Positions 42,151-52,477 are shown, counted from the stretch's first letter. The stretch: 64,000 nt of DNA from Janthinobacterium lividum (GCF_034424625.1 NZ_CP139976.1:2542001-2606000); one strand, 5' to 3'. The notes: generated by a model from the sequence alone, not told the origin. A program made the numbers and translations.

Positions 42151-42650
42151 GGGGCCGAGACGATAACGGTGACGCGGCGGTTTTCCGCCTTGCCGGCCTT
42201 GCTGGCGTTCGAGGCGACCGGTTTGCTCATGCCCAGGCCCTTGACGGTGATATTGCCGCGTGGAATGCCGGCCACGCCCATCGCATCGGCCACCACGTTG
42301 GCGCGCGCCAGCGACAGTTTGTTGTTCAGCACTTCGGCACCTTCGTTGTCCGTATGGCCTTCCACGCGCATGTGCGTGATGCCCACTTTCAGCAGGGCGG
42401 CGCTGATTTTCTGGATGGCGGCCCGGCTCGGCGCCGTCAGGCTGGAAGCGCCGAAATCGAACAGCAGCTTGTCGGTAAAGCTCAGCTCCCAGCCTTCTTC
42501 GGTTTGGTTGAAGCCTTGCTCCTTCAAGGTGGCCACTTGCTCGGCATTGAACAGCGGTTTTTTCTCTGGTGTGCTCTGGCAGGCGGCCAGCAGGCCCAGC
42601 ATGAACAAGCCGAGGAAGACGCGGCGTAATTGTTTGTAGATGGATTGCAT
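42147..42650 (-). CDS. yfiB: OmpA-like peptidoglycan-binding lipoprotein (YfiB type)
   Basis: A 167-residue lipoprotein (MLGLLAACQS) with a C-terminal OmpA domain (LLFDFGASSLTAPSRAAIQK, then RVEGHTDNEGAEVLNNKLS), which contacts peptidoglycan through the TDNEG-type loop. In the Yfi/Tpb system YfiB binds YfiR and releases the cyclase YfiN. It lies 16 bases after the cyclase gene, and its stop overlaps the gluconokinase start. The YfiB assignment rests on gene order more than on sequence alone. Confidence 0.82.
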   Translation of the reverse strand: MQSIYKQLRRVFLGLFMLGLLAACQSTPEKKPLFNAEQVATLKEQGFNQTEEGWELSFTDKLLFDFGASSLTAPSRAAIQKISAALLKVGITHMRVEGHTDNEGAEVLNNKLSLARANVVADAMGVAGIPRGNITVKGLGMSKPVASNASKAGKAENRRVTVIVSAP

Positions 42651-42666
42651 GGTATTGCTCCTTGAT

Positions 42667-43938
42667 TCAGGGGTGGGTATGGGGTTGCGGCAGGCGCGCC
42701 ACCTGGCGCGTGCCGCGCTGCGCCTGCTTGGCGCGGTACATGGCTTCGTCCGCCGCGCCGACCAGCGAAACGGCGTCGATGGCGTGATCGGGGAAGACGG
42801 CCACGCCGATGGTCAGCGAGCTGACGATGCTATTGCCGGTGGGCAGCTCAATGGCTTGCGCCATGGCGGCGATGATGTTGTCGGCGATGTGCATGGCGTC
42901 GCTGCTGTTGCGCAGCGGCTTGAGCAGGATGGCGAATTCGTCGCCGCCCAGGCGCGCCACCAGATCGCCCTCGCGCAATTGCTGCTTGATGCGCGCGGCG
43001 ATCGTCACCAGCACGCGGTCGCCCGAGGCATGGCCGAAGGTGTCGTTGATATATTTGAAACGGTCGCTGTCGAGGAACAGCACGGCCACCTTGCCATTGC
43101 CGACCCGCGCTTCGAGGATGGCGCGTTCCAGCTCCGCTTCCATGAAGGCGCGGTTAGACAGGCCCGTCAGGCTGTCGTGATTGGCGCGGTGCGACAGCGA
43201 GGCGTTTTCCTTTTGCAGATGGCTTTGCCATGCTTCCAGTTCGTCGAGCAGGGCGTTGAAGTCGTCATTGATCTGGTTCAACTCGGCAATATTGGCCGGC
43301 GGCACGCGCAGTTCGAACGAGCGGTCGCGCCGCACGCGGTGGGCCGTTTCCGCCAGGTGGCGCAGGGGCGACGTGATCTCCGTTTCCATGCTGCGCGACA
43401 GGCGCACGGCGACGACGAGGCTGAGCACCAGGCAGGCGAGCAGGCAGGTCAGGCCGCTGAGCAGGAAGGGCAGCAGGCTGCGGCTGTGCGGCACCAGCTT
43501 GATGCTGCCGATGGCCTGTTCGTTGCGCGTGATGGGGAAGGTCAGCGAATCGGGCAGCATCCAGCCCGTCAGCGCGCGTTCGATGTAGTAGCGCGTGCCG
43601 TGTTCGCCCCGTTCCCAGCGGGCCAGCACGTTGCCGGCCGTGTCGCTCACCTGCGCCTGGTCGATGTCTTCATTGACGCCGATCAAGGCCAGCGCTTCCT
43701 TGGCGGCCATGGAATCGCCAAAGACAACGGCCCCTTCCACCGTGTAGCTCATCGAGCGGGCCACCAGGCGCAGGTTCTGGTCCGAATACACGCGCAGGGC
43801 CAGCAGCGCCACGGCTGTCAGGGTCAGGCCAGCCGCCAGCACGGCGATCAGCGACACGCTCAGGTGGGCGCGCCGCAGCACGCTGTCGAGCGTCGGGCGG
43901 GGCCGGCGGGCAGGCTTGTTGCTCATCCGGGCGCTCAT
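42667..43938 (-). CDS. yfiN: Membrane diguanylate cyclase (YfiN/TpbB type)
   Basis: A 423-residue inner-membrane protein with membrane helices near 27-50 and 155-179, a periplasmic CHASE8-like domain between them, a HAMP-like linker and a GGDEF domain. The active site GGDEF is at 331-335 and an intact inhibitory RxxD (REGD, 322-325) lies five residues before it. It makes cyclic di-GMP, lowering motility and raising biofilm. The periplasmic repressor YfiR is encoded just upstream and overlaps by 4 bases (ATGA). Product inhibition is expected from the I-site. Confidence 0.9.
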   Translation of the reverse strand: MSARMSNKPARRPRPTLDSVLRRAHLSVSLIAVLAAGLTLTAVALLALRVYSDQNLRLVARSMSYTVEGAVVFGDSMAAKEALALIGVNEDIDQAQVSDTAGNVLARWERGEHGTRYYIERALTGWMLPDSLTFPITRNEQAIGSIKLVPHSRSLLPFLLSGLTCLLACLVLSLVVAVRLSRSMETEITSPLRHLAETAHRVRRDRSFELRVPPANIAELNQINDDFNALLDELEAWQSHLQKENASLSHRANHDSLTGLSNRAFMEAELERAILEARVGNGKVAVLFLDSDRFKYINDTFGHASGDRVLVTIAARIKQQLREGDLVARLGGDEFAILLKPLRNSSDAMHIADNIIAAMAQAIELPTGNSIVSSLTIGVAVFPDHAIDAVSLVGAADEAMYRAKQAQRGTRQVARLPQPHTHP

Positions 43939-44522
43939 GGCGGCGGTCCCTTGCGACGTGCAATTTGCAAGGCGTTCGGATGCACGCGCAGGCCGCTGCG
44001 GGCGATGGCGTCGAGGTTGACGTCAAAACCGATCTGCGCCTCGGCGAGGCGCAGGCAGAACATGGTGCCCACGGCGCAGGACGTGCCGGGTTCGGCCACC
44101 GATAAAATCGGCTTGCCGATGATCTGCGCCAGCAGATGCTCGCGTTCGCCCTCGGGCAGGCTGCCCAGGTAGACGACGTCGCATTCGCTGACAGCGGCGG
44201 CTGCCGCCGGAATTTTCACGCGGATGCGCTGGCCCAGGCTGGAAGCGGGCGTGTCGACGATGGCCGCGCCGTAACGGGGCGCACCGAGCATGCAGACGCG
44301 CACTTCCTGGCGCGCCACGGGCCAGCGCACATAACTGATGATGCCAAACAGGACCTGGGCCACCTCGGCGGGACGCCTGGCGTCCGCCGCCGCGCCCGTT
44401 TGCGCCCAAGCGCACGGGGCCAGCGCCGTGCAGGCCAGCAATGATGCCAGCAGCGCGGCCAGCAGCACGACGAGCAGGGCGGGCGGCGCGGAGCGCTGCC
44501 GGTGGCGAGGGAAGGAGGGCAC
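43935..44522 (-). CDS. yfiR: YfiR family periplasmic repressor protein
   Basis: A 195-residue exported protein with a hydrophobic signal segment (LVVLLAALLASLLACTALAP). The DUF4154/YfiR domain shows LFGIISYVRWPVARQEVRVC at its start, then ECDVVYLGSLPEGEREHLLA and a late LRLAEAQIGFDVNLDAIARS. Paired cysteines fit the redox-sensitive YfiR fold, which inhibits YfiN in the periplasm. The start is a GTG with no strong ribosome site, so the exact N-terminus is uncertain. First gene of yfiRNB-gntK. Confidence 0.83.
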   Translation of the reverse strand: MPSFPRHRQRSAPPALLVVLLAALLASLLACTALAPCAWAQTGAAADARRPAEVAQVLFGIISYVRWPVARQEVRVCMLGAPRYGAAIVDTPASSLGQRIRVKIPAAAAAVSECDVVYLGSLPEGEREHLLAQIIGKPILSVAEPGTSCAVGTMFCLRLAEAQIGFDVNLDAIARSGLRVHPNALQIARRKGPPP

Positions 44523-44716
44523 GGCGTCGGTGTCTTTATGCAGGTCGGGTTGCTATTCAACTAGTTACTCAGCAACACAGACTCTACGGAAGTCCCTGTT
44601 GAAAGTAAATCACGGCGCTACGCCATAAACCTTGCATTATAAACACGAATGTGAAAACTTGCATTCTTTACCATGAGAATTACTTGTCAACACTGCCGTG
44701 GCGTGCCAAAGTGTTG

Positions 44717-46369
44717 CTATTCTTCCAGTGTCGCTTCCAGCAAGTCGATTTCGCGCAGCAGGCGCAAATGGATGGTGTCGTCCAGTTCGCCCGAGATGCG
44801 GCGGCGGAACAGTTCATCCCGCTCCGCATTCAGCGCTTCCAGGCGCAGCGCCCGTTCGGCCTTGGCCAGTTCCTGCAACCGCATCGCTTCGTCGTTGCTG
44901 CTTTCGCCATATGCGAGGCGGCGCCGGTAGGCTTCGATCAGGCGGTTGGCCGCTTCCGTGACGACTTGCTGCTTGTCATTTTTGTCGATGCCTTCGCACA
45001 CTTTTTCCAGCCGCGCGATGGCCGCTTCGGCGGCAGCGGCGCGCGCATTGCGCTCTTCCGTCGAACGGCGCGCGGGCGGCGCGAACACGAGGCCCTTGGT
45101 CAGCAGGGGCAAGGTGACGCTGGCCAGCAGCAGCGACAATAAAATCACGCCCATGGCCAGGAAGATGACGAGGTCGCGCGCGGGAAAGCGCGTGCCGTCG
45201 GGCAAGAACAAGGGCAGGGTCAGAATGCCGGCCAGGGTCAGCGCGCCGCGCACGCCCGCGAACGACGCCACCAGCAGCAGGCGCAGGCTGGGGCGCGCCA
45301 GCAGCGCCGCGTCCTTCGGTTCGCCTGCCATTTTCTTGTGGTGCTTGAACAGGGTCAGTTTCATGGAAATGAAGACCCAGAGGAAGCGCATGAAGGTCAG
45401 TCCCACCGTGATGGCGATGACGAACAGGGGCAGCTTCCAGGCGCTGCCGGCGCCGATTTCGGCGGAGGCGGCCGGCAAGCCGGCAACGGTGGTGGGCAGC
45501 TGCGCGCCCAGCATGACGAAGATCACGCCATTCAAGACCAGTTGCACGGTATCCCACACGGCCTTGCGTTGGGTGCGCGTGGCGGCCAGTGGGCGGCCGA
45601 TCAGGTCGGCGTAATGCATGGACACGCCCGCCGTGGCGGCGGCCAGGATGCCGGAACCGTGGATTTGCTCGGCGCCCAGGTAGGCGGCGAACGGGATCAG
45701 GATGCTGATGAGGATTTGCAGGCCCGGCTCTTCGCCGACCTTGCTCACCAGCCATTTATTCGCCAGTCCCACGCCCCACGAGATGGCCAGGCCGATGATG
45801 ATGCCGCCGCCCGCTTCCTGCAGGAAACTCAGCGAGGCGGCACCGATGGAAAAGCCGCCCGTCATCATGGCGCCTACGGCAAACGTGAAGCAGACGAGGC
45901 CCGACGCGTCGTTGAGCAGGGATTCGCCTTCCAGGATGTGCATCAGGCGCGGCGGGATCGGGTTGCCGGCGGCGATCGCCGACACGGCCACGGGGTCCGT
46001 CGGCGAGAGGATGGCGCCCAGCGCGAAGGCGACGGCCAGCGGCACGCTGGGGATCAGCCAGTCGATGAAAAAGCCCATGCCCAGCACGGTAAACAGCACC
46101 AGGCCGATGGCCAGCATCAGGATCGAACGGGCGTCGGAAAAGAAGGCGCCCTTGGGGATGCGCCAGCCATCGAGAAACAGCAGTGGCGGGATGAAGAGCA
46201 GGAAGAAAATGTCGGGATCGAGCGGCACTTGCACGCCAAACACGGCCAATCCCGTGCCGCCGGCGATCTGGATCAAGGGCAGCGGCAGCTTGACCCAGCG
46301 CGAGCGGGCGAGAAAGCCGCACAGGACGACGGTCAGAACGAGGATGAGGATGATGGTAACGGTATGCAT
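44717..46369 (-). CDS. CPA1 family Na+/H+ antiporter
   Basis: A 550-residue membrane antiporter with about 12 helices and a cytoplasmic tail of about 150 residues. The ion-binding ND motif lies in GESLLNDASGLV, preceded by ALGAILSPTDPVAVSAIAAG, both hallmarks of CPA1. It exports Na+ or other monovalent cations in exchange for protons, helping pH and salt balance. The coiled C-terminal tail is charged (LEKVCEGIDKNDKQQVVTEA). The start at 46369 lacks a ribosome site. Divergent from the cytochrome gene. Confidence 0.87.
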   Translation of the reverse strand: MHTVTIILILVLTVVLCGFLARSRWVKLPLPLIQIAGGTGLAVFGVQVPLDPDIFFLLFIPPLLFLDGWRIPKGAFFSDARSILMLAIGLVLFTVLGMGFFIDWLIPSVPLAVAFALGAILSPTDPVAVSAIAAGNPIPPRLMHILEGESLLNDASGLVCFTFAVGAMMTGGFSIGAASLSFLQEAGGGIIIGLAISWGVGLANKWLVSKVGEEPGLQILISILIPFAAYLGAEQIHGSGILAAATAGVSMHYADLIGRPLAATRTQRKAVWDTVQLVLNGVIFVMLGAQLPTTVAGLPAASAEIGAGSAWKLPLFVIAITVGLTFMRFLWVFISMKLTLFKHHKKMAGEPKDAALLARPSLRLLLVASFAGVRGALTLAGILTLPLFLPDGTRFPARDLVIFLAMGVILLSLLLASVTLPLLTKGLVFAPPARRSTEERNARAAAAEAAIARLEKVCEGIDKNDKQQVVTEAANRLIEAYRRRLAYGESSNDEAMRLQELAKAERALRLEALNAERDELFRRRISGELDDTIHLRLLREIDLLEATLEE

Positions 46370-46576
46370 GAAGGAGCGGCGGCGTGCTGAAACGCTGATT
46401 ATAAGGCGCGGCCCGTCTGTAGGCACCGCCTGCGTGTCATTGCGTACATACAACAAGTCACAATCGCGGTAAGATTGTCACTGTGGCCCTGCTGCCGCCG
46501 CCGTTGGCCGGCGGCTGGCCGCCTTGCTTGATATCTTTGCTTTTACCCTGGCCTTTACTTTTCACTGGTTCCTGTT

Positions 46577-47875
46577 TTGCTCAAGAAAATCTTCACCGGA
46601 CTGCTGCTGTCGCTGGCATTGCTCATCGTGGCGGCCCTGGCCGCGTATCTGTATTACTGGCGCCCTGCGCTGGCGCCCATCGATCCGCCTGCCGCCACGG
46701 CATTTTCCCCGCAAGTGGTGGAACGGGGCCGCATCCTGGCCGGCATGGGCAATTGCGCCGCCTGCCATACGGCCAAGGGCGGCGCCGATTACGCGGGCGG
46801 CCACGGCCTGGCCACGCCGTTCGGCACGATCTACGCGACGAATATCACGCCCGACAGGCAAACGGGCATCGGCCGCTGGTCGCTGGCCGCCTTCCAGCGG
46901 GCCATGCGCGAAGGCGTGGGCCGCGATGGCGCGCATTTGTATCCTGTCTTTCCGTACACCCATTTCAACCTCGTCTCGGATACGGACCTGACGGCCTTGT
47001 ACGCGTATGTCATGACGCGCCCGCCCGTGTATGCGGTGGCGCCCGCCAACAGCGTGCCGTTTCCCCTGAACCTGCGCCCCTTGCAGGCGGGCTGGAAGCT
47101 GCTGTTTTTCAAGCCAGCGACTTTCCAGCTTGATCCTGCACAAGGACTGGACTGGAACCGGGGCCGCTATCTGGCCGAAGGCCTGGCCCATTGCGCCGCC
47201 TGCCACACGCCGCGCAATGCGCTGGGCGCGGAGCTTGCCGGTTCGTCCTATCTGGGCGCGCCCATCGACCACTGGTATGCGCCGGCCTTGACCAGCGCCA
47301 ACACGGCCCCCTTGCCATGGACGCAGGACGAGCTGTACGCCTTCCTGCGCACGGGGGCGACGGCCCTGCACGGCGTGGCGGCAGGGCCCATGTCGGCCGT
47401 CGTGCATGAAGGCATGGGCGCCTCGCCCGACAGCGATATCCGCGCGCTGGCAACGTATTTTGCCGGCGTGGCCGGGGCAGAGCAACGCCAGGTGGATACC
47501 GATACCGTGGTAAAGGCCGGCATCGCCCGCTCGCAGAGGGTCAGCCTGGTCGACAATGACCGTGGCGCCAGCCTGTACGTGGCCGCCTGCGCGTCGTGCC
47601 ACTCGAACAGCGATGGACAGCCCGCAGCCTTGCGCCCGGAACTGAGCCTGAACAGCGCCGTCAGCGCGCCCGATCCCGCCAACCTGATCCAGGTGATTTT
47701 GCACGGCATCAGCAAGGATGACGCCATGCCCGGCGTGCTGATGCCCGGTTTTGCCGCCTCGCTGACGGACAACGACGTGGCCCAGCTGGCCGCCTATCTG
47801 CGCCGCAGCCGCAGCCATCAGCCGGCCTGGACGAACCTGGAAGCGGCCGTGGGGGGCGCGCGCGCCGGCAAGTAA
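46577..47875 (+). CDS. Three-heme cytochrome c subunit of a molybdenum oxidoreductase
   Basis: A 432-residue membrane-anchored periplasmic cytochrome. An N-terminal helix (LLLSLALLIVAALAAYLYYW) anchors it, and three heme motifs follow: CAACH at about 60-64, then CAACH and CASCH. It resembles the cytochrome subunit of alcohol or aldehyde dehydrogenases and hands electrons from the partner enzyme to the respiratory chain. The only start in frame is a TTG, without a clear ribosome site. The 2Fe-2S and Mo-subunit genes follow on the same strand with short gaps, forming a three-gene operon. Confidence 0.88.
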   Translation: MLKKIFTGLLLSLALLIVAALAAYLYYWRPALAPIDPPAATAFSPQVVERGRILAGMGNCAACHTAKGGADYAGGHGLATPFGTIYATNITPDRQTGIGRWSLAAFQRAMREGVGRDGAHLYPVFPYTHFNLVSDTDLTALYAYVMTRPPVYAVAPANSVPFPLNLRPLQAGWKLLFFKPATFQLDPAQGLDWNRGRYLAEGLAHCAACHTPRNALGAELAGSSYLGAPIDHWYAPALTSANTAPLPWTQDELYAFLRTGATALHGVAAGPMSAVVHEGMGASPDSDIRALATYFAGVAGAEQRQVDTDTVVKAGIARSQRVSLVDNDRGASLYVAACASCHSNSDGQPAALRPELSLNSAVSAPDPANLIQVILHGISKDDAMPGVLMPGFAASLTDNDVAQLAAYLRRSRSHQPAWTNLEAAVGGARAGK

Positions 47876-47899
47876 TTCTTGAAAGTTTCTTAAATATTT

Positions 47900-48367
47900 A
47901 TGTATAACATTACCGTGAATGGCCAACCCTTCGGCACCGAGGCCGACGCCGAGACGCCCCTGCTGTGGGTGCTGCGCGACGAAGCCCGCTTAAAAGGCAC
48001 GAAGTTTGGCTGCGGCATCGGCATGTGCGGCGCCTGCACCGTGCACGTGGATGGCCGCGCCATGCGCTCCTGCATCACGCCGATTGCCGCCGTGGCCGGC
48101 TGCGCCATCACCACCATCGAAGGCCTCTCGCCAGACGGCACGCACCCGCTCCAGCGGGCGTGGCTCGCCACGCAGGCGCCCCAGTGCGGCTATTGCCAGT
48201 CGGGCCAGATCATGCAGGCAGCCACCCTGTTGAAAGACTATCCGCAGCCGACGGATGCGAATATCGATGCCGTCATGAGCGGTAACCTGTGCCGCTGCAT
48301 GGCATATGTGCGCATCCGCAAGGCCATCAAGCTGGCGGCCGGCATGCAGGAGGCGCCCGGTGTTTAA
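47900..48367 (+). CDS. iorA: (2Fe-2S)-binding subunit (IorA-like)
   Basis: A 155-residue small subunit of a xanthine oxidase-family hydroxylase. The plant-type cluster motif [21 protein letters not shown] is seen, and the second cluster uses [10 protein letters not shown] and LCRCMAY. Together they relay electrons from the Mo site to the cytochrome. Relatives act on isoquinoline, nicotinate or aldehydes. The next gene starts within its last codons. Confidence 0.9.
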   Translation: MYNITVNGQPFGTEADAETPLLWVLRDEARLKGTKFGCGIGMCGACTVHVDGRAMRSCITPIAAVAGCAITTIEGLSPDGTHPLQRAWLATQAPQCGYCQSGQIMQAATLLKDYPQPTDANIDAVMSGNLCRCMAYVRIRKAIKLAAGMQEAPGV

Positions 48368-50678
48368 GTTGCCAAAAGAAACTACCAGTGCCCGTCCCAG
48401 CCCGCTGAGCCGGCGCGGTTTCCTGATCGCCGCCGCCGGCACGGGTTTTACCCTGGCCTTCTTGCGCGCCGACAGCTCCTTGGCCGCCGGCAAGGCGGCA
48501 CCCGTGCTGCCAAAACAAACCGCCGCGCCCGCGTTCGATCCCAGCATCTGGTTCCAGATCGGCCGCGACGGCATCGTCACCGTCAACATCGCCAAGGCGG
48601 AAATGGGCCAGCACATCGGCACGGCCCTGGCGCGCATCGTGGCCGAGGAGCTGGAAGCGGATTGGAGCAAGGTGCGCCTGCATTACGTGGATACGGACCC
48701 GAAGTGGGGTTTGATGGTGACGGGCGGCAGCTGGTCCGTCTGGCAGAATTTCGACCCGCTCAGCCGTGCCGGCGCGGCCGGGCGCCTCGCGCTCGTCGAG
48801 GAAGGCGCGCGCCTGCTGCGCGTGCCCGTGTCCGCCTGCCACGCCAGACTGGGCGTCGTGCATGGCCGGGGGCGCTCGATCAGCTATGGCGACATCGTGC
48901 GCCGTGGCAAGCTGGCGCGCCAGTATACGCCCGAGCAACTGAAGGCCATCGTGCTGAAAACGCCGCCGCAGCGCAGCCTGATCGGCCAGCAGGTGCAGGC
49001 GCTGGACATCCCCGCGAAGATCAATGGCACGGCCGTGTACGGCATCGATGCGGAAGTCGAGGGCATGCTGTTTGCGCGCCCGAAGATCCCGCCCACGCGC
49101 TATGGCTCGAAAGTGGTGTCCATCGATGATACGGCCGCGAAAAAGGTCAAGGGCTACCTGCGTTCGTTTGCCTTGCAGGATCCCAGCGGCACGGTGCCCG
49201 GCTGGGTCATGGTGGTGGCTGAAACGTATGCGGCCGCCATGCGCGCGGCCGAGCTCGTGCAAGTGAAATGGCGGGCCGGCGCGGCAGCCCACGTGGCGGA
49301 GCAGGATATCCTCAACTATGGGACCAAGCAGCTGGCCGATGCCAGTCTGGGCGCCCGCGTGGTCGATGATGATGGCGTGGAGCAAGCGTTCAACGATGCC
49401 AGCCTGCAGCTGGAACGCCACTACACGACCAGCACCGTGCTGCATTTTCAGCTGGAACCCGTGAATGCCGTGGCGCAGGAAATCGACGGCGTCTGGCACA
49501 TTCATGCGGGCAACCAGTGGCAATCCCTGATCCTGCCCGTGCTGGCGCAAGCGTTGAAGGTGCCCGAGAGCAATGTCATGCTGCACACCTATCTGCTTGG
49601 TGGCGGCTTCGGGCGGCGCCTGAATGGCGATTATTGCGTGCCGGCCGCGCTGGCCGCGCAGGCCGTGGGGCGCCCTGTCAAGATGATTTGCACGCGGGCC
49701 GACGATGCCCGTTTCGATTCGCCCCGTTCACCATCCGTGCAGCATGTACGCATGGCCTTCGACGACGCCGGCAAGGTGTCGGCGATGGTGCACGAAGCGA
49801 GCGCGGGCTGGCCCACGCAAGCCATGATTCCCGCCTTCCTGGCCAAGGATAAGCAGGGCCATCCGTATGACCCGTTCGCCATCGCCGGCGCCGACCACTG
49901 GTACACGGTCGGTGCGCAGCGCGTGCGGGCTGTGTCGAACGATCTGGCCAACAGCAGTTTCCGCCCCGGCTGGCTGCGCTCCGTGGGGCCCGGCTGGACG
50001 AATTGGGCCGTGGAAAGTTTCATGGATGAGGCCGCGCAGGCGGCCAAGGTCGATCCGCTGGCATTCCGTTTGTCCTTGCTGCAGGGCACGGGGCGCAACG
50101 CGGGCAGCGCGCCGAACGCCGTCGGCGGCGCCGCGCGCCTGGCCCACGTGCTGCAGCGGGTGGCGGACAAGGCCGGCTGGGGCAAGGCCATGCCTCCCGA
50201 CACGGGCCTGGGCATCGCCGCCACGTTCGGCCAGGAACGCGACATGCCCACCTGGACGGCCTGCGTCGCGCGGGTCAAGGTGGACCGCAGCACTTGCATG
50301 GTGAAAGTCGAAAAATTGTTCATGGTGATTGACGCGGGCAGCATCGTCGACCCCGATGGCGCGCTGGCGCAGGCGGAAGGGGGCGCCCTGTGGGGCGTGA
50401 GCATGGCCTTGCATGAAGGCACGGCCTTCCTGAATGGCGAAGTGAAGGACACCAACCTGAATACCTATACGCCCCTGCGCATGGCCGACGTGCCCGAGCT
50501 CGACATTGAATTTGTTGCCAGCACGGCAACTTCGACGGGCATGGGCGAACCGCCCACGACGGCCGTGGCGCCCGCCATTGGCAACGCCATCTTTGCCGCC
50601 GTGGCCTCGCGCGTGCGGCATTTGCCGATCCGCCCGGAAGCCGTGCTGAAGGGGCTGGACCGGCACGGCGCCGTGTAG
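48360..50678 (+). CDS. iorB: Molybdopterin-binding large subunit (IorB-like), Tat exported
   Basis: A 772-residue Mo-cofactor subunit that hydroxylates N-heterocycles or oxidises aldehydes. Its start is a GTG with AGGAGG upstream, overlapping the small-subunit gene by 8 bases. The Tat signal [11 protein letters not shown] follows, so the folded complex is exported. The glycine-rich [14 protein letters not shown] and the C-terminal [17 protein letters not shown] (catalytic Glu) are conserved. Two gene partners precede it. No chaperone gene (XdhC-like) is next to it, so maturation is probably encoded elsewhere. Confidence 0.9.
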   Translation: MFKLPKETTSARPSPLSRRGFLIAAAGTGFTLAFLRADSSLAAGKAAPVLPKQTAAPAFDPSIWFQIGRDGIVTVNIAKAEMGQHIGTALARIVAEELEADWSKVRLHYVDTDPKWGLMVTGGSWSVWQNFDPLSRAGAAGRLALVEEGARLLRVPVSACHARLGVVHGRGRSISYGDIVRRGKLARQYTPEQLKAIVLKTPPQRSLIGQQVQALDIPAKINGTAVYGIDAEVEGMLFARPKIPPTRYGSKVVSIDDTAAKKVKGYLRSFALQDPSGTVPGWVMVVAETYAAAMRAAELVQVKWRAGAAAHVAEQDILNYGTKQLADASLGARVVDDDGVEQAFNDASLQLERHYTTSTVLHFQLEPVNAVAQEIDGVWHIHAGNQWQSLILPVLAQALKVPESNVMLHTYLLGGGFGRRLNGDYCVPAALAAQAVGRPVKMICTRADDARFDSPRSPSVQHVRMAFDDAGKVSAMVHEASAGWPTQAMIPAFLAKDKQGHPYDPFAIAGADHWYTVGAQRVRAVSNDLANSSFRPGWLRSVGPGWTNWAVESFMDEAAQAAKVDPLAFRLSLLQGTGRNAGSAPNAVGGAARLAHVLQRVADKAGWGKAMPPDTGLGIAATFGQERDMPTWTACVARVKVDRSTCMVKVEKLFMVIDAGSIVDPDGALAQAEGGALWGVSMALHEGTAFLNGEVKDTNLNTYTPLRMADVPELDIEFVASTATSTGMGEPPTTAVAPAIGNAIFAAVASRVRHLPIRPEAVLKGLDRHGAV

Positions 50679-50863
50679 TCCTGCCATCCTGCTTTCCTGG
50701 CGGCGGTGCGCGAACGGCTGCGCAGGAATGGCTGCGGGCTGCTACACTGAGGTTAGCCGCCCCGGGTATGCAGGCTGTGCCCGTCCCGGCAAGATCAGCG
50801 TAAAATCAGCGCACAGCTCGACTTCAGCTTTAGCTTGATCCCAGCTCGATTGCGGAGGCAACC

Positions 50864-51529
50864 ATGCAAGAACAATTTGTCAGCATTACGGCCGATGAAC
50901 TTCAACTGGATGGCGTGCTTGAAATGCCCGAGCGGCCGGTCGGCATCGTCCTGTTTGCCCACGGCGCAGGCGCCGACAGCGACTATCTGGGCGCCTCCAG
51001 CCACGCCACTTCCCAGGATTTCTTGCGAGCGGGCATCGCCACCCTGCGCTTCGACCAGGGCGGCGTCGGGCCTGGCGGCGGCAGCAATGGCCACGCCTAT
51101 TTCGTGCGCAGCGATATCGTGCTGCTGGCGCGCCAGCTGGAAAAAGCCCTGGGCTGGCTGCAGATGGACGCGTCCACGCGGCGCTTGCCCTGCGGCTTGT
51201 ATGGCTATGGCACCAGCGCGGCCGTCGTGATGCAACTGGCGGCCTGGCGCAGCCCGGAAATCGCCGCGCTGGCCGTGTGCGATGGCCAGGTGGAAATGGC
51301 GGGCAAGGCGGCGCTGGAAAATGTGCGCGTGCCATCGCTGCTGATCGTGGGCGGGCGCGATCCCGACGTGGCTGGCCTGAACCGCATGGCGTTCGCCACT
51401 TTGCGCTGCGACAAACAACTGGAACAGATTGCCGCACCCGGCGGCCCCGACACGCGCCACCAGGCGGCCTTGCTGGCCACGGACTGGTACACGCGCCATT
51501 TCAACGGGCATACCAGCACGTCGCAGTAG
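50864..51529 (+). CDS. Alpha/beta hydrolase (dienelactone hydrolase-like)
   Basis: A 221-residue cytoplasmic hydrolase. The early segment GIVLFAHGAGADSDY supplies an oxyanion-type turn, and the elbow near LYGYGTSAAVVM replaces the usual GxSxG with GYGTS, so the nucleophile is unclear. The late Asp and His (GGRDPD and TRHQAAL) are plausible triad members. Its substrate is unknown. GGAGG precedes the ATG. It converges on the S-formylglutathione hydrolase gene. Confidence 0.72.
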   Translation: MQEQFVSITADELQLDGVLEMPERPVGIVLFAHGAGADSDYLGASSHATSQDFLRAGIATLRFDQGGVGPGGGSNGHAYFVRSDIVLLARQLEKALGWLQMDASTRRLPCGLYGYGTSAAVVMQLAAWRSPEIAALAVCDGQVEMAGKAALENVRVPSLLIVGGRDPDVAGLNRMAFATLRCDKQLEQIAAPGGPDTRHQAALLATDWYTRHFNGHTSTSQ

Positions 51530-51538
51530 CGCGGCAGA

Positions 51539-52405
51539 TCAGGCGGCGCGCAAGTTCTTCGCATGGAAGCGCACATGCTCTTCCATGAAGCTGGCGATGA
51601 AGTAATAGCCGTGGTCATAGCCGGCATGGCGGCGCAGCTGCACAGGCTGGCCGGCGTCGCGGCACGCCGCTTCGAAGACGTCGGGGTACAGTTGCTCGGG
51701 CAGGAATTTGTCGGCCAGGCCCTGGTCGATCAAGATGCCTTCGGGAAATGATGCTGGCTGGCCCTGCCGGCCGCGCATCAGCGCGCTGGCGTCGTACTGC
51801 TGCCAGCTGGCTGCATCGCTGCCCAGGTAGCCCGTAAACGCTTTCTTGCCCCACGGACATTGACTCGGTGCGGCGATGGGGGCGAAGGCGGAGACGGAGC
51901 GGAACAGTTCCGGGTTGCGCAAGGCCAGCACCAGCGCGCCATGGCCGCCCATCGAATGGCCGAAGATGCCCGTGCGTTGCGCATCGATCGCCAGTTCCTG
52001 CTCCAGCAGGGCGCGCAATTCCAGGATGTAGCTGTACATGCGGTAGTGGCTGCTCCACGGCGCCTCGGTGGCGTCCACGTAAAAGCCCGCGCCCACGCCG
52101 AAATCCCAGGATGCGTTCTCGCCCGCGATGTTCGCGCCACGGGGGCTGGTATCGGGCGCGATCAGGATCAGTCCTTCTTCTGCCGCCACGCGCTGCGCGC
52201 CGCCCTTGATCATGAAGGTTTCTTCCGTGCAGGTCAGGCCGGCCAGGTAAAACAGGGCGGGGCGCTTGGTGCTGACCGTGGCGCCTGGCGCCGTGTCGGG
52301 AATGAAGGCCGAGAAACGCATGGGCAAGCCGATGGCTTGCGCGTCGTGGCGATAAAAGCGTTGTACGCCGCCAAAACAGGCGTGTTCACTCAACAGTTCC
52401 AGCAT
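51539..52405 (-). CDS. fghA: S-formylglutathione hydrolase
   Basis: A 288-residue serine hydrolase that splits S-formylglutathione to formate and glutathione, the last step of formaldehyde detoxification. Typical FghA motifs are PALFYLAGLTCTEETFMIK, PDTSPRGANIAGENASWDFG and the nucleophile GHSMGGHGALVL (Ser151), with the catalytic Asp in LIDQGLADKFL and the His in GYDHGYYF. GGAGAA precedes the ATG. The partner glutathione-dependent formaldehyde dehydrogenase is not in this window. Confidence 0.94.
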   Translation of the reverse strand: MLELLSEHACFGGVQRFYRHDAQAIGLPMRFSAFIPDTAPGATVSTKRPALFYLAGLTCTEETFMIKGGAQRVAAEEGLILIAPDTSPRGANIAGENASWDFGVGAGFYVDATEAPWSSHYRMYSYILELRALLEQELAIDAQRTGIFGHSMGGHGALVLALRNPELFRSVSAFAPIAAPSQCPWGKKAFTGYLGSDAASWQQYDASALMRGRQGQPASFPEGILIDQGLADKFLPEQLYPDVFEAACRDAGQPVQLRRHAGYDHGYYFIASFMEEHVRFHAKNLRAA

Positions 52406-52477
52406 GAATTCTCCTCGTTAATCTCACAGTATAGCCAGAGTGGCAGGCGGCTGGAATAGCAGAGCGGCAAGCACGCG

